NCBI GenBank assembly: GCA_001584585.1
Contig: LSYV01000021.1
Span: forward strand, 473,140 to 488,437
Direction of reading: 5' to 3'
DNA length: 15,298 nucleotides
Source of the DNA: Gonium pectorale
Lineage: Eukaryota > Chlorophyta > Chlorophyceae > Chlamydomonadales > Volvocaceae
Translations under genes and position numbers: made by a program
In this document: piece by piece, positions 1 to 6,951 of the stretch
Numbering within the stretch: position 1 is the first letter of the stretch
How the letters are laid out: each line of letters opens with the position of its first letter
Notes under the pieces: model-generated
The model's database searches: none
The model's input: the letters and a program-made list of their open reading frames with translations, nothing else
Told to the model about the DNA's origin: nothing

Positions 1-244
1 CGGGGGGNGGGGCCCGGGTGGTAGGCCGCGGAAGGCGTCACGGTGCCGGACGGGGGGGTTAGGGTGGGTTTGGTAGGACCGTACGGGGGGGGTGGGTAAG
101 CGCAGCCGGCAGGTGGCAGTTGGCAGCGCAGAGCAGCTCTCCCCGGGGGCGCTGGGCTCCCTTAGGGCCAGGAGGCGCTCCCCTCCGCTTCCACAGCCGC
201 AGCCCCCCCCAGGGGGCCTCGCCTCTGCCCGCCCCAAGCAACAC

Positions 245-267
245 CCACCACCACCACCACCACCACA
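245..267. repeat. CCA trinucleotide microsatellite
   Basis: About seven and a half uninterrupted CCA units lie inside a very C-rich, low-complexity stretch. On the plus strand the region reads as proline-rich in several frames, which is what such composition gives without selection. I see no sign that it is translated. Confidence 0.9.
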
Positions 268-456
268 GGACTCTCGACCCGTATTAGTCCGATGCGGCCC
301 AAGCTGGTTCCCTACTTCACCTCCCCCTCCTCCGCCCCGACCGGGAGGCGCGCCGCCCGCCAGCGCCCCCAGCACGTGCCCCCTCCTTGCTTACCACCCC
401 TGCTCCGCTCCGCTCCATCCGCCCCCAACTCCCAAACCGAGCTGCCCATTGCACGG

Positions 457-1854
457 CTACGCACGACGCCGCCCCGCCACGACTGCACAGCTCGCGCCAG
501 CCCCCCCATCCCCCGAATCCAACGCCCCCCGCCCATCCTCACCACGAGCCCTCTCCTTTCCCACCGCCGCGCCTGCTTCACCTCCCCCGCGCCCCAAGAC
601 CCCCCCCCCCCGGCCCCCGCGCACTCCCCCTCCCACGCCCCAGCAGCCAGCCGCCCGGCTCACCGTCCGTCGGTACCCCGCCGGCGGCAGCCCGTAGTTG
701 ACCCGCGTCTCCGTGGCGTAGCTGCGCCCTCCCCCTGCGCCCCCTCCTCCTCCCCCGGGCGGGCCGTCCGCCACGTGGGAGGAGGTGGCGGGGAAGAGCG
801 CGCCGCCGGTGCGGCTGGTGCCGCCTAGCCGCCCCGCGGCGGCGGACGCCGGTGCGCCCGCCCGCTCCGCGGCCCCGGGGCCGATTCCGGAGCTGGCCCC
901 CGCGGCTCCGGAGCCCGAGGGGCCCCTGGATGCGACGCTCCCCGCGGGTGCCGTGAGGCTCCACGTGGACTGGCGGGGGAAGGCGGGGAGCGGTGGAGGC
1001 AGGGAGAGGGAGATGGGAAAGGGGAGACGGGGAGGGAATGTGAGGGGGCGAGGGCGTGCATCAAGGGGCTCTGCCAGCTGCCGCAGCGGCCTGGGGCGTG
1101 CGGTCTGGCTCGGGGGGGGGGGGCGGCGGGAGGGCGCCCTGCCCGTCGGACTTAAGTGCTTTGGAAGGATCTGGAGGCAGCTGCGGGGCGTGCGTTTTCG
1201 GGGCGAGGTCGGGGTGGGCGGGGAGGACCCTGGGCAGGTGGGAAGGCTGCCAGGACCCCCGTTGGCACGCCTGCGGCAGCGGCCCCCGCCGCCTTGGCCG
1301 CTGCCACGCCACGGCGCGGCACGGCACGGCACTGCACCGCACGGGGACAACAAGGCGCGGGGCGTGCTATGGCGCACGGCATCGCGGTCTCTGAGGCCAC
1401 GCGACTTGTGCCCGCGGGTGGTGTTGGTGGGCCTTGTACCACGTGGGTGTGGCGGGGCGGGGCGGGGGCGGGGGCGCGCCCAGAAGCCTCCGCAGCACCG
1501 CGTGTCCTGCCCCTCCGTCTCAGCCGGAGCCTCCCCCGTGCTTGCAGCTGTCCTCGCTAATCCCCCATCGCGCAAAGCAGATGTGGGCCAAGTCGATGCC
1601 GGGGCCGGTGCGCGGTACGGGGTCGCCAAGAGCCAACTCGCCTGCAAAGTGAAGGTGCCGGCGCCCCTGGGGAGCGTGCCCGCGGGCGCCCCTGCAGGCC
1701 GCATCGCCCGCATGGCCGCAGCGTCCGCCGGCGATACGGGGGGCAGGCGCCGAGGCGCCACATCCACCGCGCGCTCAGCCGATGTCTTGGTGCCGGCCAA
1801 CTCAGCGTAGCTAGCACCGTGCTGCTTCCATATCGCTGGATTGCCACGAGGCAT
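457..1854 (-). CDS. Possible 5' part of an unrecognised divergent gene (long open minus-strand frame)
   Basis: One minus-strand frame stays open from an ATG at 1854 to a stop at 457 (465 codons). The first 70 residues (starting MPRGNPAIWKQ) look more protein-like than the rest, which is rich in P, R, G and A as expected from GC-rich DNA. The ATG faces the RING-CH gene across about 765 bp of less GC-rich DNA, an arrangement that would suit a divergent promoter. A segment with good splice borders lies in the same frame at 664-969, so the true gene, if any, is probably spliced and may continue past the left end of the window. An overlapping minus-strand frame around 1510-1740 also looks partly protein-like (FAGELALGDPVPRTG), so the exon structure is unresolved. 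I recognise no family. GC-rich DNA yields long open frames by chance, and a plus-strand frame of 341 codons overlaps this one. Confidence 0.25.
   Translation of the reverse strand: MPRGNPAIWKQHGASYAELAGTKTSAERAVDVAPRRLPPVSPADAAAMRAMRPAGAPAGTLPRGAGTFTLQASWLLATPYRAPAPASTWPTSALRDGGLARTAASTGEAPAETEGQDTRCCGGFWARPRPRPAPPHPRGTRPTNTTRGHKSRGLRDRDAVRHSTPRALLSPCGAVPCRAAPWRGSGQGGGGRCRRRANGGPGSLPTCPGSSPPTPTSPRKRTPRSCLQILPKHLSPTGRAPSRRPPPPSQTARPRPLRQLAEPLDARPRPLTFPPRLPFPISLSLPPPLPAFPRQSTWSLTAPAGSVASRGPSGSGAAGASSGIGPGAAERAGAPASAAAGRLGGTSRTGGALFPATSSHVADGPPGGGGGGAGGGRSYATETRVNYGLPPAGYRRTVSRAAGCWGVGGGVRGGRGGGVLGRGGGEAGAAVGKERARGEDGRGALDSGDGGAGASCAVVAGRRRA
664..969 (-). other. Candidate internal exon, 306 nt, phase 0 at both ends
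   Basis: On the minus strand a long pyrimidine tract (about 975-1050) ends in CCGCCAG, which makes a strong 3' splice site just before 969. The segment ends at 664, followed by GTGAGC, a canonical donor. Read in the frame of the long open stretch around it, it gives 102 codons with no stop. It ends in a sequence that looks like real protein (SYATETRVNYGLPPAGYRRT) after a glycine/alanine-rich linker. I do not recognise the protein. The splice borders and the phase-0 fit are the main support; without a transcript it stays tentative. Confidence 0.35.
1112..1123. repeat. G12 homopolymer
   Basis: A run of twelve G on the plus strand. A C12 run also occurs at 600-611. Both lie in the low-complexity left end, and their length is likely to be uncertain in the assembly. 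Frames read across them should be treated with care. Confidence 0.85.
1303..1344. repeat. Imperfect CACGG-type pentamer repeat
   Basis: Several imperfect copies of a CACGG/ACGGC pentamer follow one another and are interrupted by point changes. This is simple-sequence expansion in a GC-rich stretch, possibly intronic or untranslated. Confidence 0.6.
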
Positions 1855-1873
1855 CCTCACCGAAGATGCCTCG
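1847..1873. repeat. Perfect 9-bp inverted repeat (hairpin) over a putative start codon
   Basis: The arm CGAGGCATC at 1847-1855 is matched perfectly by GATGCCTCG at 1865-1873, with a 9-nt loop between them. In minus-strand RNA the 3' arm contains the ATG at 1854, the first ATG of the long minus-strand frame. A hairpin there could hinder initiation if this region is 5' UTR and start, or it may be chance. Confidence 0.7.
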
Positions 1874-2375
1874 GGAGCAAGGAAAAGTATGAAAGATTGA
1901 GTGACCGTATGAAGACGGCTTGCCAATAGGTTGATCTAGAGCATTTCAGTGTCCAGCGCCGAGTGGGGTATTCGTGCCTTTGGAACAAAGGGAGGTGCAC
2001 CGTTCAGTGTTATTTACTTTAAAGATATGTAGCGCATTTGTGCTTCCGACTGAACCTTATGGCGTGCGCTAGCCTATGTGAGGTTTGCTGCGCTGTCTGC
2101 TTGGCTTTCTCGTTTGGGTTGGTTGAAACCGTCGACAGTTCATAGACCCCAGGCTGCCTTACACTTCACCACTTCTCGCATATGTTATACCATTGCGTGC
2201 CCTTTGCAGAATTTGTAATTGTAAAGGAGGTTTGTCCCTGGTGGTCGGTATCCTTGCTTGCTCGTCAGCAGGCCCTGGCTGCTGCATTAAGTGCATTTAG
2301 TGCTGTATATGCATACATGTGTATGCGATGTAAAGGGGTGCAAATGAGAGCCTTGCCAAGGAAGCAAGGAAAGCA

Positions 2376-2443
2376 AGAAGGCATGCACATACCGGTAAGC
2401 AGAAGGCATGCACATACCGGTAAGCAGAAGGCATGCACATACC
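2376..2443. repeat. 25-bp direct tandem repeat, 2.7 copies
   Basis: Two identical 25-bp units (2376-2400 and 2401-2425) are followed by a third copy of 18 bases (2426-2443). Each full unit contains two 6-bp palindromes, GCATGC and ACCGGT. The array sits about 180 bp upstream of the RING-CH start codon, so it could be a cis-element array, or simple slippage. Confidence 0.9.
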
Positions 2444-2520
2444 TCTGCCCTTTGAAGTGAACAACGCACGCTGAATGCACCTCCCTCCTGACGTGTCACT
2501 GTGGATTTCGGAGCCGGGTC

Positions 2521-2562
2521 ATGGAAGAATTTAGGCGTTCGCTCGCCACTAGCTTCCATTAA
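2521..2562 (+). other. Upstream ORF of 13 codons before the RING-CH start
   Basis: An ATG at 2521 opens a 13-codon frame (MEEFRRSLATSFH) ending in TAA at 2560-2562, 57 nt before the main ATG at 2620 and in the same frame. The in-frame TAA excludes this ATG as the gene's true start. Whether it lies in the mRNA depends on the unknown transcription start. Confidence 0.35.
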
Positions 2563-2619
2563 GCTTATCAATCACAAAACCAAGTACACTTTCGAAAGCG
2601 TTTGTCTTGCTTGTATAAG

Positions 2620-3578
2620 ATGAGTGCAAACGGTGGTCTCGGCGTCCCGAAGGTCGACGATGCCGAGGCCTGCTGCTACATCTGCCTCCAGGGCGATGAG
2701 TCCAAACCCCTTATTACGCCTTGCGCCTGCTTAAATAGGCCCGTTCATCGGGACTGTCTCGCGCGGTGGCAGCTCCACTCGAGCGGCAAGGCGTAAGTCT
2801 TCCGGAAGCCTACTCTCGACGACCCGTCGTCGTCGTCGATCCCCTACTCTCGACGACAACTGGTTCCGATAACCTTCATTTGCGCCTGTGAATTGCAGTG
2901 AAGAAAAGCAGTGCCGCTTCTGCGGCCTGGCTCTGCCGGACTGGAAGCCCACATTGCTGGGCGCCGAGGACGATGGCGCAACGAAGCCGCTTATGGCAGC
3001 AGTCGTCTACAATAACATCGGTAAGGTTTCATCAAGGATGGCAGGGGGTCGTCGCGAAGCCTGAAACGATGTGCAACGCCCCTCTCGCAGTCTACAAGAT
3101 CCCAATCCTGCCGGGTCCGGAAGGCAAGGCGGCGTTCAAGCGAAAGGTCAACGAGCTCTTTGGGCTGAGCCGGCCGTTCGAGGTGGCTTTCGAGGTCAAA
3201 GTGCAGGGTAGGTACGCTCCGACGTGGACTAGGGTTTGGCGGAAAAGCGCGGGTGAGACCGCCACTACAAAAGCAGTAGTGAAGTTGGCCTAACTTGCGC
3301 ATAGTAGCTCGTGTGCGGCGACCGGCGTGGCCGAGTTTGCTTGCATCTTGCTGTGCTCGTCTTTTAGCACCCTGCTCACACCCTTCCCCGCCCACCCCAC
3401 ACTGCTCATTACCGCAACAGAGGACAAGGTCAGCCTTCTCGGACTGAACTCGTACGAGGCCGCCACCCGTTGTGCGGCCATGTCTGCCAGGCGTGCGGCC
3501 GGCTCCAGCACCCAGCCATCGGAGGTGACTGCTGTCGAGCAGCCGGAGCCCTCGGCCGCCGCCGCTGGTGGCGTGTAG
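2620..3578 (+). CDS. RING-CH (RINGv) zinc-finger protein with C-terminal beta-grasp-like domain, 4 exons, 189 aa
   Basis: Exons by splice sites and frame: 2620-2792, 2899-3020, 3091-3207 and 3421-3578, with GT-AG introns of 106, 70 and 213 nt. The joined frame is 570 nt. The ATG at 2620 is the first one after an in-frame TAA at 2560. Residues 19-66 form a C4HC3 RING-CH finger: C19-x2-C22, C35-x-C37, H43-x2-C46 with W50, and C63-x2-C66, so exon 2 supplies the last cysteine pair. This family usually acts as an E3 ubiquitin ligase, recruiting an E2 through the finger. The spacing from C37 to H43 is five residues, where most RING-CH fingers have about seven. Residues 86-160 alternate strand-like and helical stretches (YKIPILPGPEG, FEVAFEVKVQ, LNSYEAATRCAAMSA) and recall a PB1- or ubiquitin-like fold, possibly for substrate or partner binding. 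I recall similar RING-CH plus tail proteins in multi-copy families of green algae. No membrane helix is seen, unlike MARCH-type ligases, so it is probably soluble. The last 28 residues are low-complexity. Confidence 0.82.
2809..2857 (+). repeat. 15-bp direct repeat with GTC microsatellite inside intron 1 of the RING-CH gene
   Basis: CCTACTCTCGACGAC occurs at 2809-2823 and again at 2843-2857. Between the copies lies a short GTC repeat complementary to the GAC steps of both, so this part of intron 1 could fold into alternative hairpins. It looks like a local slippage duplication. Confidence 0.8.
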
Positions 3579-4406
3579 TACCATCCTACATTTCTGAATC
3601 ACTCGACGGGACGTAATAAAGAGCCACCGGTGTAGCCGGGGCGGCAGGTGCGGTTGCGCATGTGCGGGGGACCTCCGGGCCTTGCCTGGGCTGCCCTGTC
3701 ACGTGCTCCTCGGACTCGAGGGCGCGGAGGCTCCCTCCCCCACCGCATCTCACCGTACCCGCCCACGCGGTGTTTGGCCTCCTCGTCTCGCACGATTGTG
3801 GCGGAAGCGTGTACAATATCTCCCACAGCCTGTTGTCTGCTGTTTGTTGTCGTTGTCGTCGTTTGGTGACCGTCGTCGTCCATGTATAGTGCGAGGTGGC
3901 GAGGTGAGTTGAGTCGTGGCGAGGCACAAGGTAGGCACTACAGGCGGCGCGTCTCCGTCGCCACGCCCGTGCGCAGCGCAAAGGGGCCCTCCCATATCTC
4001 AGGAAGGCCGTGGGCGCGCTGAGGGTGGGTAGGGGACTGCCCTTTCTTACCGGCCGTTGAGAAGAATGACTATCAAAGCCTTATGGGCTGCAGTTTTGAC
4101 GGATTGAGCACTCTTGGACTCCCCGAAGCGGCCGCTGTAAGCGCCGCAGCATGGCGCTGTGGCTCTCGGCCCCCGGGACTTGGCGCATGGGTTAGTCTCT
4201 AATCTCTGCGCTTGCGACTCTTGACCGGACAGGCTCGACATCGGATGGGTATGGGAGACGCGGTTGGACGTACGGTGTACGGTGTACGGACATTCGTGCA
4301 GCATGGTGTACGAGTGTGTCGTGTGCGGACGTGTGTGCCTCGATTATGCCTCGCCAAGGAAGGATTGAGCTAGTATGGGTATTGTGCGAATGTATGCGTG
4401 GTTTGT
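3579..4406 (+). other. Probable 3' UTR of the RING-CH gene and following intergenic DNA
   Basis: No convincing coding frame is present. The first TGTAA on the plus strand after the stop codon is at 4136, giving a 3' UTR of about 560-580 nt, a normal length for chlorophyte nuclear genes. An AATAAA at 3615-3620 is a possible but less typical alternative. The stretch also holds a TGTCGT-type trinucleotide run near 3840-3885 and a short GTACGGT repeat near 4268-4290. Confidence 0.5.
4136..4140 (+). terminator. TGTAA poly(A) signal candidate for the RING-CH gene
   Basis: TGTAA is the usual polyadenylation signal of chlamydomonadalean nuclear genes, placed some 10-20 nt before the cleavage site. 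This is the first copy downstream of the stop at 3576-3578, about 560 nt away. The match is short and could be chance. Confidence 0.5.
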
Positions 4407-5131
4407 TGTTTTCAATGAGCCTTCTTTCCGCTTCTTTTCAACACAGCACTGCTGCGCAGCGTACTGCCTTTTGCGCCTTGCACGGGTTTTGCGCCCCTTG
4501 GCCCCATCTCCCCATGGCATCCGTCTCTGCGGTTTTATGCCATTGTTTGCGATCCGACGTTGTATGGCGGTTGCCGGTTTTGTGGCCTGGGTACAGGCCA
4601 GGCTCACGACAGTCGGTGGACTGAACTGCTGCGTCAACACAGCAAGGTCTGCGCCGTATGTACGTATGAGAGGACGTGAGCCGGAGCGGCCGAGAGAGTT
4701 CTGGCTTTAGAACAGTCTGTGCTCTGTGGTCGCGTGTTTATAGGCCGATTAGGGCACGACAAGGGGCTGGCAGGTTTGATGATAATCAAGTCTCGGAGGC
4801 CATGCCCAGGGGAAGCGTCGGATGGCATAGCAATGCCAGTCGCGTGCGACTTTAAAAGAGACTAGGCGCAGACGTAGGGGTGCAGACGCGGCGTGAGAGG
4901 AGCGGGGGCGCTGCAAGACAGAATATACACGCGGGGCGTGAAGCGGCTGAGGAGGCCTTTGACGTTGTTGTATGTAACCACTCTTGGAGTCTTGGTGGAC
5001 TGATGGAGAGGTGTCCGCACCAGCCCAGAAAGCGGGACGCGTGCTCCCTTGACAGTGTGTACCCTTGCTCACAAGGGTCTGTTCCGCACCGCATGTGTGG
5101 CGCATCCTACCCTCCTTACGGATGCGCAACG
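4407..5131. repeat. Duplication block 1, unit 1 copy (paired with 10301-11035)
   Basis: The two blocks align along their length with many substitutions and small indels. Exact shared words in the same order include CTCTGCGGTTTTATGCCA (4525-4542 and 10404-10421) and CAAGGGGCTGGCAGGTTT (4760-4777 and 10646-10663). The last clear match is a GGATGCGCA near 5120 and 11022. No coding frame is conserved between the copies, so this is non-coding DNA that was carried along in the duplication or comes from an older repeat family. Confidence 0.8.
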
Positions 5132-5304
5132 CAGCATGCCAGAGCGTTTCCCGGCCACGCACTGCTGCACAATTTAGGTACGTCCTGGCACTTGATATAC
5201 CATTTGCCGGGTTGCCGTGGGTGCACTCCCAGCGCCCACAGCGCAGAAGAGCCGGCGCGGTCAGCGCGCCGGGACATCAATCAGCCAGGGCCCGCACGGC
5301 GCCG

Positions 5305-5340
5305 CACTACTGCCGCCACACTACTGCCGCCACACTACTT
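5305..5340. repeat. 14-bp tandem repeat, about 2.6 copies
   Basis: CACTACTGCCGCCA occurs at 5305-5318 and 5319-5332, followed by a partial copy starting at 5333. It lies in non-coding DNA and is absent from the matching region of unit 2. Confidence 0.85.
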
Positions 5341-5433
5341 GCCTACATCGCACGACAGTGCACATACACGTGTGTCCTCTTTCTCTATCTGCAGATTTCT
5401 CTATTTTTTGTCCACAACCATACGGGTCCCCCA

Positions 5434-5592
5434 GCGCCTACGCCACCCCAGTCAAAGCCCCGCCGCCACCGAACCCAAATGCGGGACCCACATTCCCCCT
5501 ACCTACCGCACCTTCCACTCGAACGCGTGTCCAGCCTATGGCCGCCGAGCTGGGCTGCACAGCCGCCGCACCCGGTGCCACGCATCCCCAGG
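5434..5592. repeat. Duplication block 2, unit 1 copy (paired with about 11626-11817)
   Basis: The C-rich sequence around 5437-5490 (ACGCCA, then CAAAGCCCCGCCGCCACCG) resembles 11630-11680 closely. The sequence to about 5592 (CACCCGGTGCCACGCATCC) resembles the run to about 11817. The match is weaker than in block 1 and both copies are low in complexity, so it serves as a supporting anchor rather than proof. Confidence 0.5.
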
Positions 5593-5599
5593 TCTCCCC

Positions 5600-6475
5600 C
5601 CCGCCCGCCCGTACTCGGCTGACACATAGGTACCCACCCACGCACGCGCGCATGCGTGTGTTCATCACCTCCTCCGGAACCAACTCACGGCCACCACCAC
5701 CTGCCGATTCTCACGCATGCGCAGAAACACAGCTACGGCAGTATGGATCGGCGCCTGCGCGCCTCTCCTCTTCTCACGTCTGTGGGCTGTGAAGGGCGCA
5801 CGCAGGTAGGACTGCCAGGGTGACCCAGCGCAGCACGGTTGTACAGACCCTGTCGTGTGCCGCCGCTGGCACCCACCGAGCGGCAAATCGCGGTACCACC
5901 GTCCCCCGCATCACGTGGGGGCTGCGCCACACCTGTACGGCAGCGTGCGCCGCAGGCGCGGGTGCCGGTCCGCCATTTATGCGGGCGGATCCGGCGTTTC
6001 CCATCTTGCAAGCACACATGTGCCGGTCGGGAGGATAGGGATGTAATGGGCAAGGGCTGTGCCGTGAACTGGCATGGGCCACCACCGTGCCCTCGCAACC
6101 CTGCCGCTGTCTCACACACACATGGACTTGCATCCCACACACGTGGGCTGGGTGGGCCGGGAGCCGGGAGACATGCACCAGCCCGCATGCGCTGCACGTA
6201 GACTAGACTCGGCGCATTCCAGCACGGCATTGCAAAAGGTCACCCCAGAGAGAATTCTGGCCCGCATCGGGGGCTACGGTGGTGGTCGCCGCCGAACTAA
6301 CATGCAGGGACGTCACCCCTTCGACTTCCTCTGGAGCTGGCTCCTACAACGACGCCGTTACTTTTGCGCTGACGCTCGTCGTATACGTTTTCCTTTTCAA
6401 CACGTGGGGTGAGTACGGCGGCGGCAAGGCCGACCACATGAAGGCCATGCACCGCTCCCCCCCCCTACAGCAAAG
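5600..6475. other. About 0.87 kb present in unit 1 but missing from unit 2
   Basis: The flanking anchors lie about 0.9 kb apart here but almost touch in unit 2 (near 11817 and 11835), so this is either an insertion in unit 1 or a deletion in unit 2. Both junctions lie in C-runs (near 5594 and 6457). I find no clear terminal inverted repeats or target-site duplication and no recognisable transposase. It contains purine-pyrimidine tracts of the CACGCACGCGCGCATGCGTG type near 5640-5660 and the exon-like segment at 6308-6408. Confidence 0.45.
6308..6408 (+). other. Exon-like segment with a hydrophobic stretch
   Basis: An ACTAAC branch-point-like motif followed by CATGCAG precedes 6308, and a perfect GTGAGT donor follows 6408. 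One frame across it reads SYNDAVTFALTLVVYVFLFN with about 17 hydrophobic residues, which could be a membrane helix; another frame is also open. No partner exons are identified nearby and the sequence has no counterpart in unit 2. I do not recognise a family. It could be a captured or stranded exon, or chance. Confidence 0.2.
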
Positions 6476-6479
6476 GTGC

Positions 6480-6951
6480 AGTCGCCAATGCATGAGACTT
6501 CGGGCTTGCAGCTATGCCCCCCCACCCGCGGCGCCAGTCCCCCACTTCTCAGCACACCGCACCGCCCAAGGCACACCGTGCGGGCGCGCCAGCTGCGGAG
6601 CGCGGCGTGCTCACCGGCACAGCTTTCCCGGAGCCTAAAGTAAGCCTAAAGAATCTGAACGACCGGTCATCGCGCCGCCACCAACACGCGACAAGGACAC
6701 ACAGCGCCCACGCCTCCGGTGATCCAGCCCGGCCGGTAGCGCCACGCAGGCCAGACAGCCTGTGAGTCCCATGCCCACCCAGGGCCCGCAGCTCGGCACC
6801 CCCTGGGGGATCCCTGCGCGCACAGCCACAGCGCCCGCGAGAGACCGCACAGCGCCCGCATGATTCCCTCTCCTTCTCCCCGCCCCCACGAAGGAGCCAC
6901 CCCCCCTCCCACCCCACCACCGTCCACGCCTCAGTGCTGCGGCTCCGCCTC
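6480..6951. repeat. Duplication block 3, unit 1 copy: DNA downstream of the pseudogene (paired with 11835-12331)
   Basis: This block aligns with 11835-12331 up to the 3' end of the F-box/ankyrin copies. Shared words include GCCCGCAGCTCGGC, CCGCACAGCGCCC and CACGCCTCAGTGCTGC (one base different in unit 2). Unlike unit 2, it has no TTACA (TGTAA on the minus strand) near the stop, so the poly(A) signal has been lost from this copy. Confidence 0.75.

Larger units (their letters stand above)
1855..2619. promoter_or_regulatory. Intergenic region upstream of the RING-CH gene, possibly a divergent promoter
   Basis: This stretch is clearly less GC-rich than its flanks and contains no convincing coding frame. 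It separates the minus-strand ATG at 1854 from the RING-CH start at 2620. It holds a 25-bp tandem repeat (2376-2443) and a 13-codon upstream ORF (2521-2562). I do not see a well-placed TATA box. A TGTATAAG at 2612-2619 directly abuts the start codon and is too close to serve as one. Confidence 0.4.

Noticed and set aside
1510..1740. PARP-type zinc finger suggested by a GELALG...H-I-C pattern on the minus strand
   Set aside because: The needed C-x2-C pair is absent and the spacing is H-x-C, not H-x2-C. The frame also ends in a stop soon after.
785..1810. Plus-strand open frame of 341 codons
   Set aside because: It starts from a non-ATG codon, is dominated by G, R, A and P, and overlaps the minus-strand candidate exon with better splice borders. 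GC-rich DNA keeps such frames open by chance.
2612..2619. TGTATAAG as TATA box of the RING-CH gene
   Set aside because: It abuts the start codon, leaving no room for a transcription start between them.
5305..5340. CRISPR-like array
   Set aside because: The units are 14 bp, directly adjacent and without spacers. This is a simple tandem repeat in a eukaryotic sequence.
4880..5629. Plus-strand open frame of 249 codons
   Set aside because: The frame is not conserved in the matching block of unit 2, the sequence is histidine-, proline- and arginine-rich without motifs, and it spans a tandem repeat.
5600..6475. Complete DNA transposon
   Set aside because: No terminal inverted repeats, target-site duplication or transposase motif could be seen. 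It is kept only as an unexplained length difference between units.
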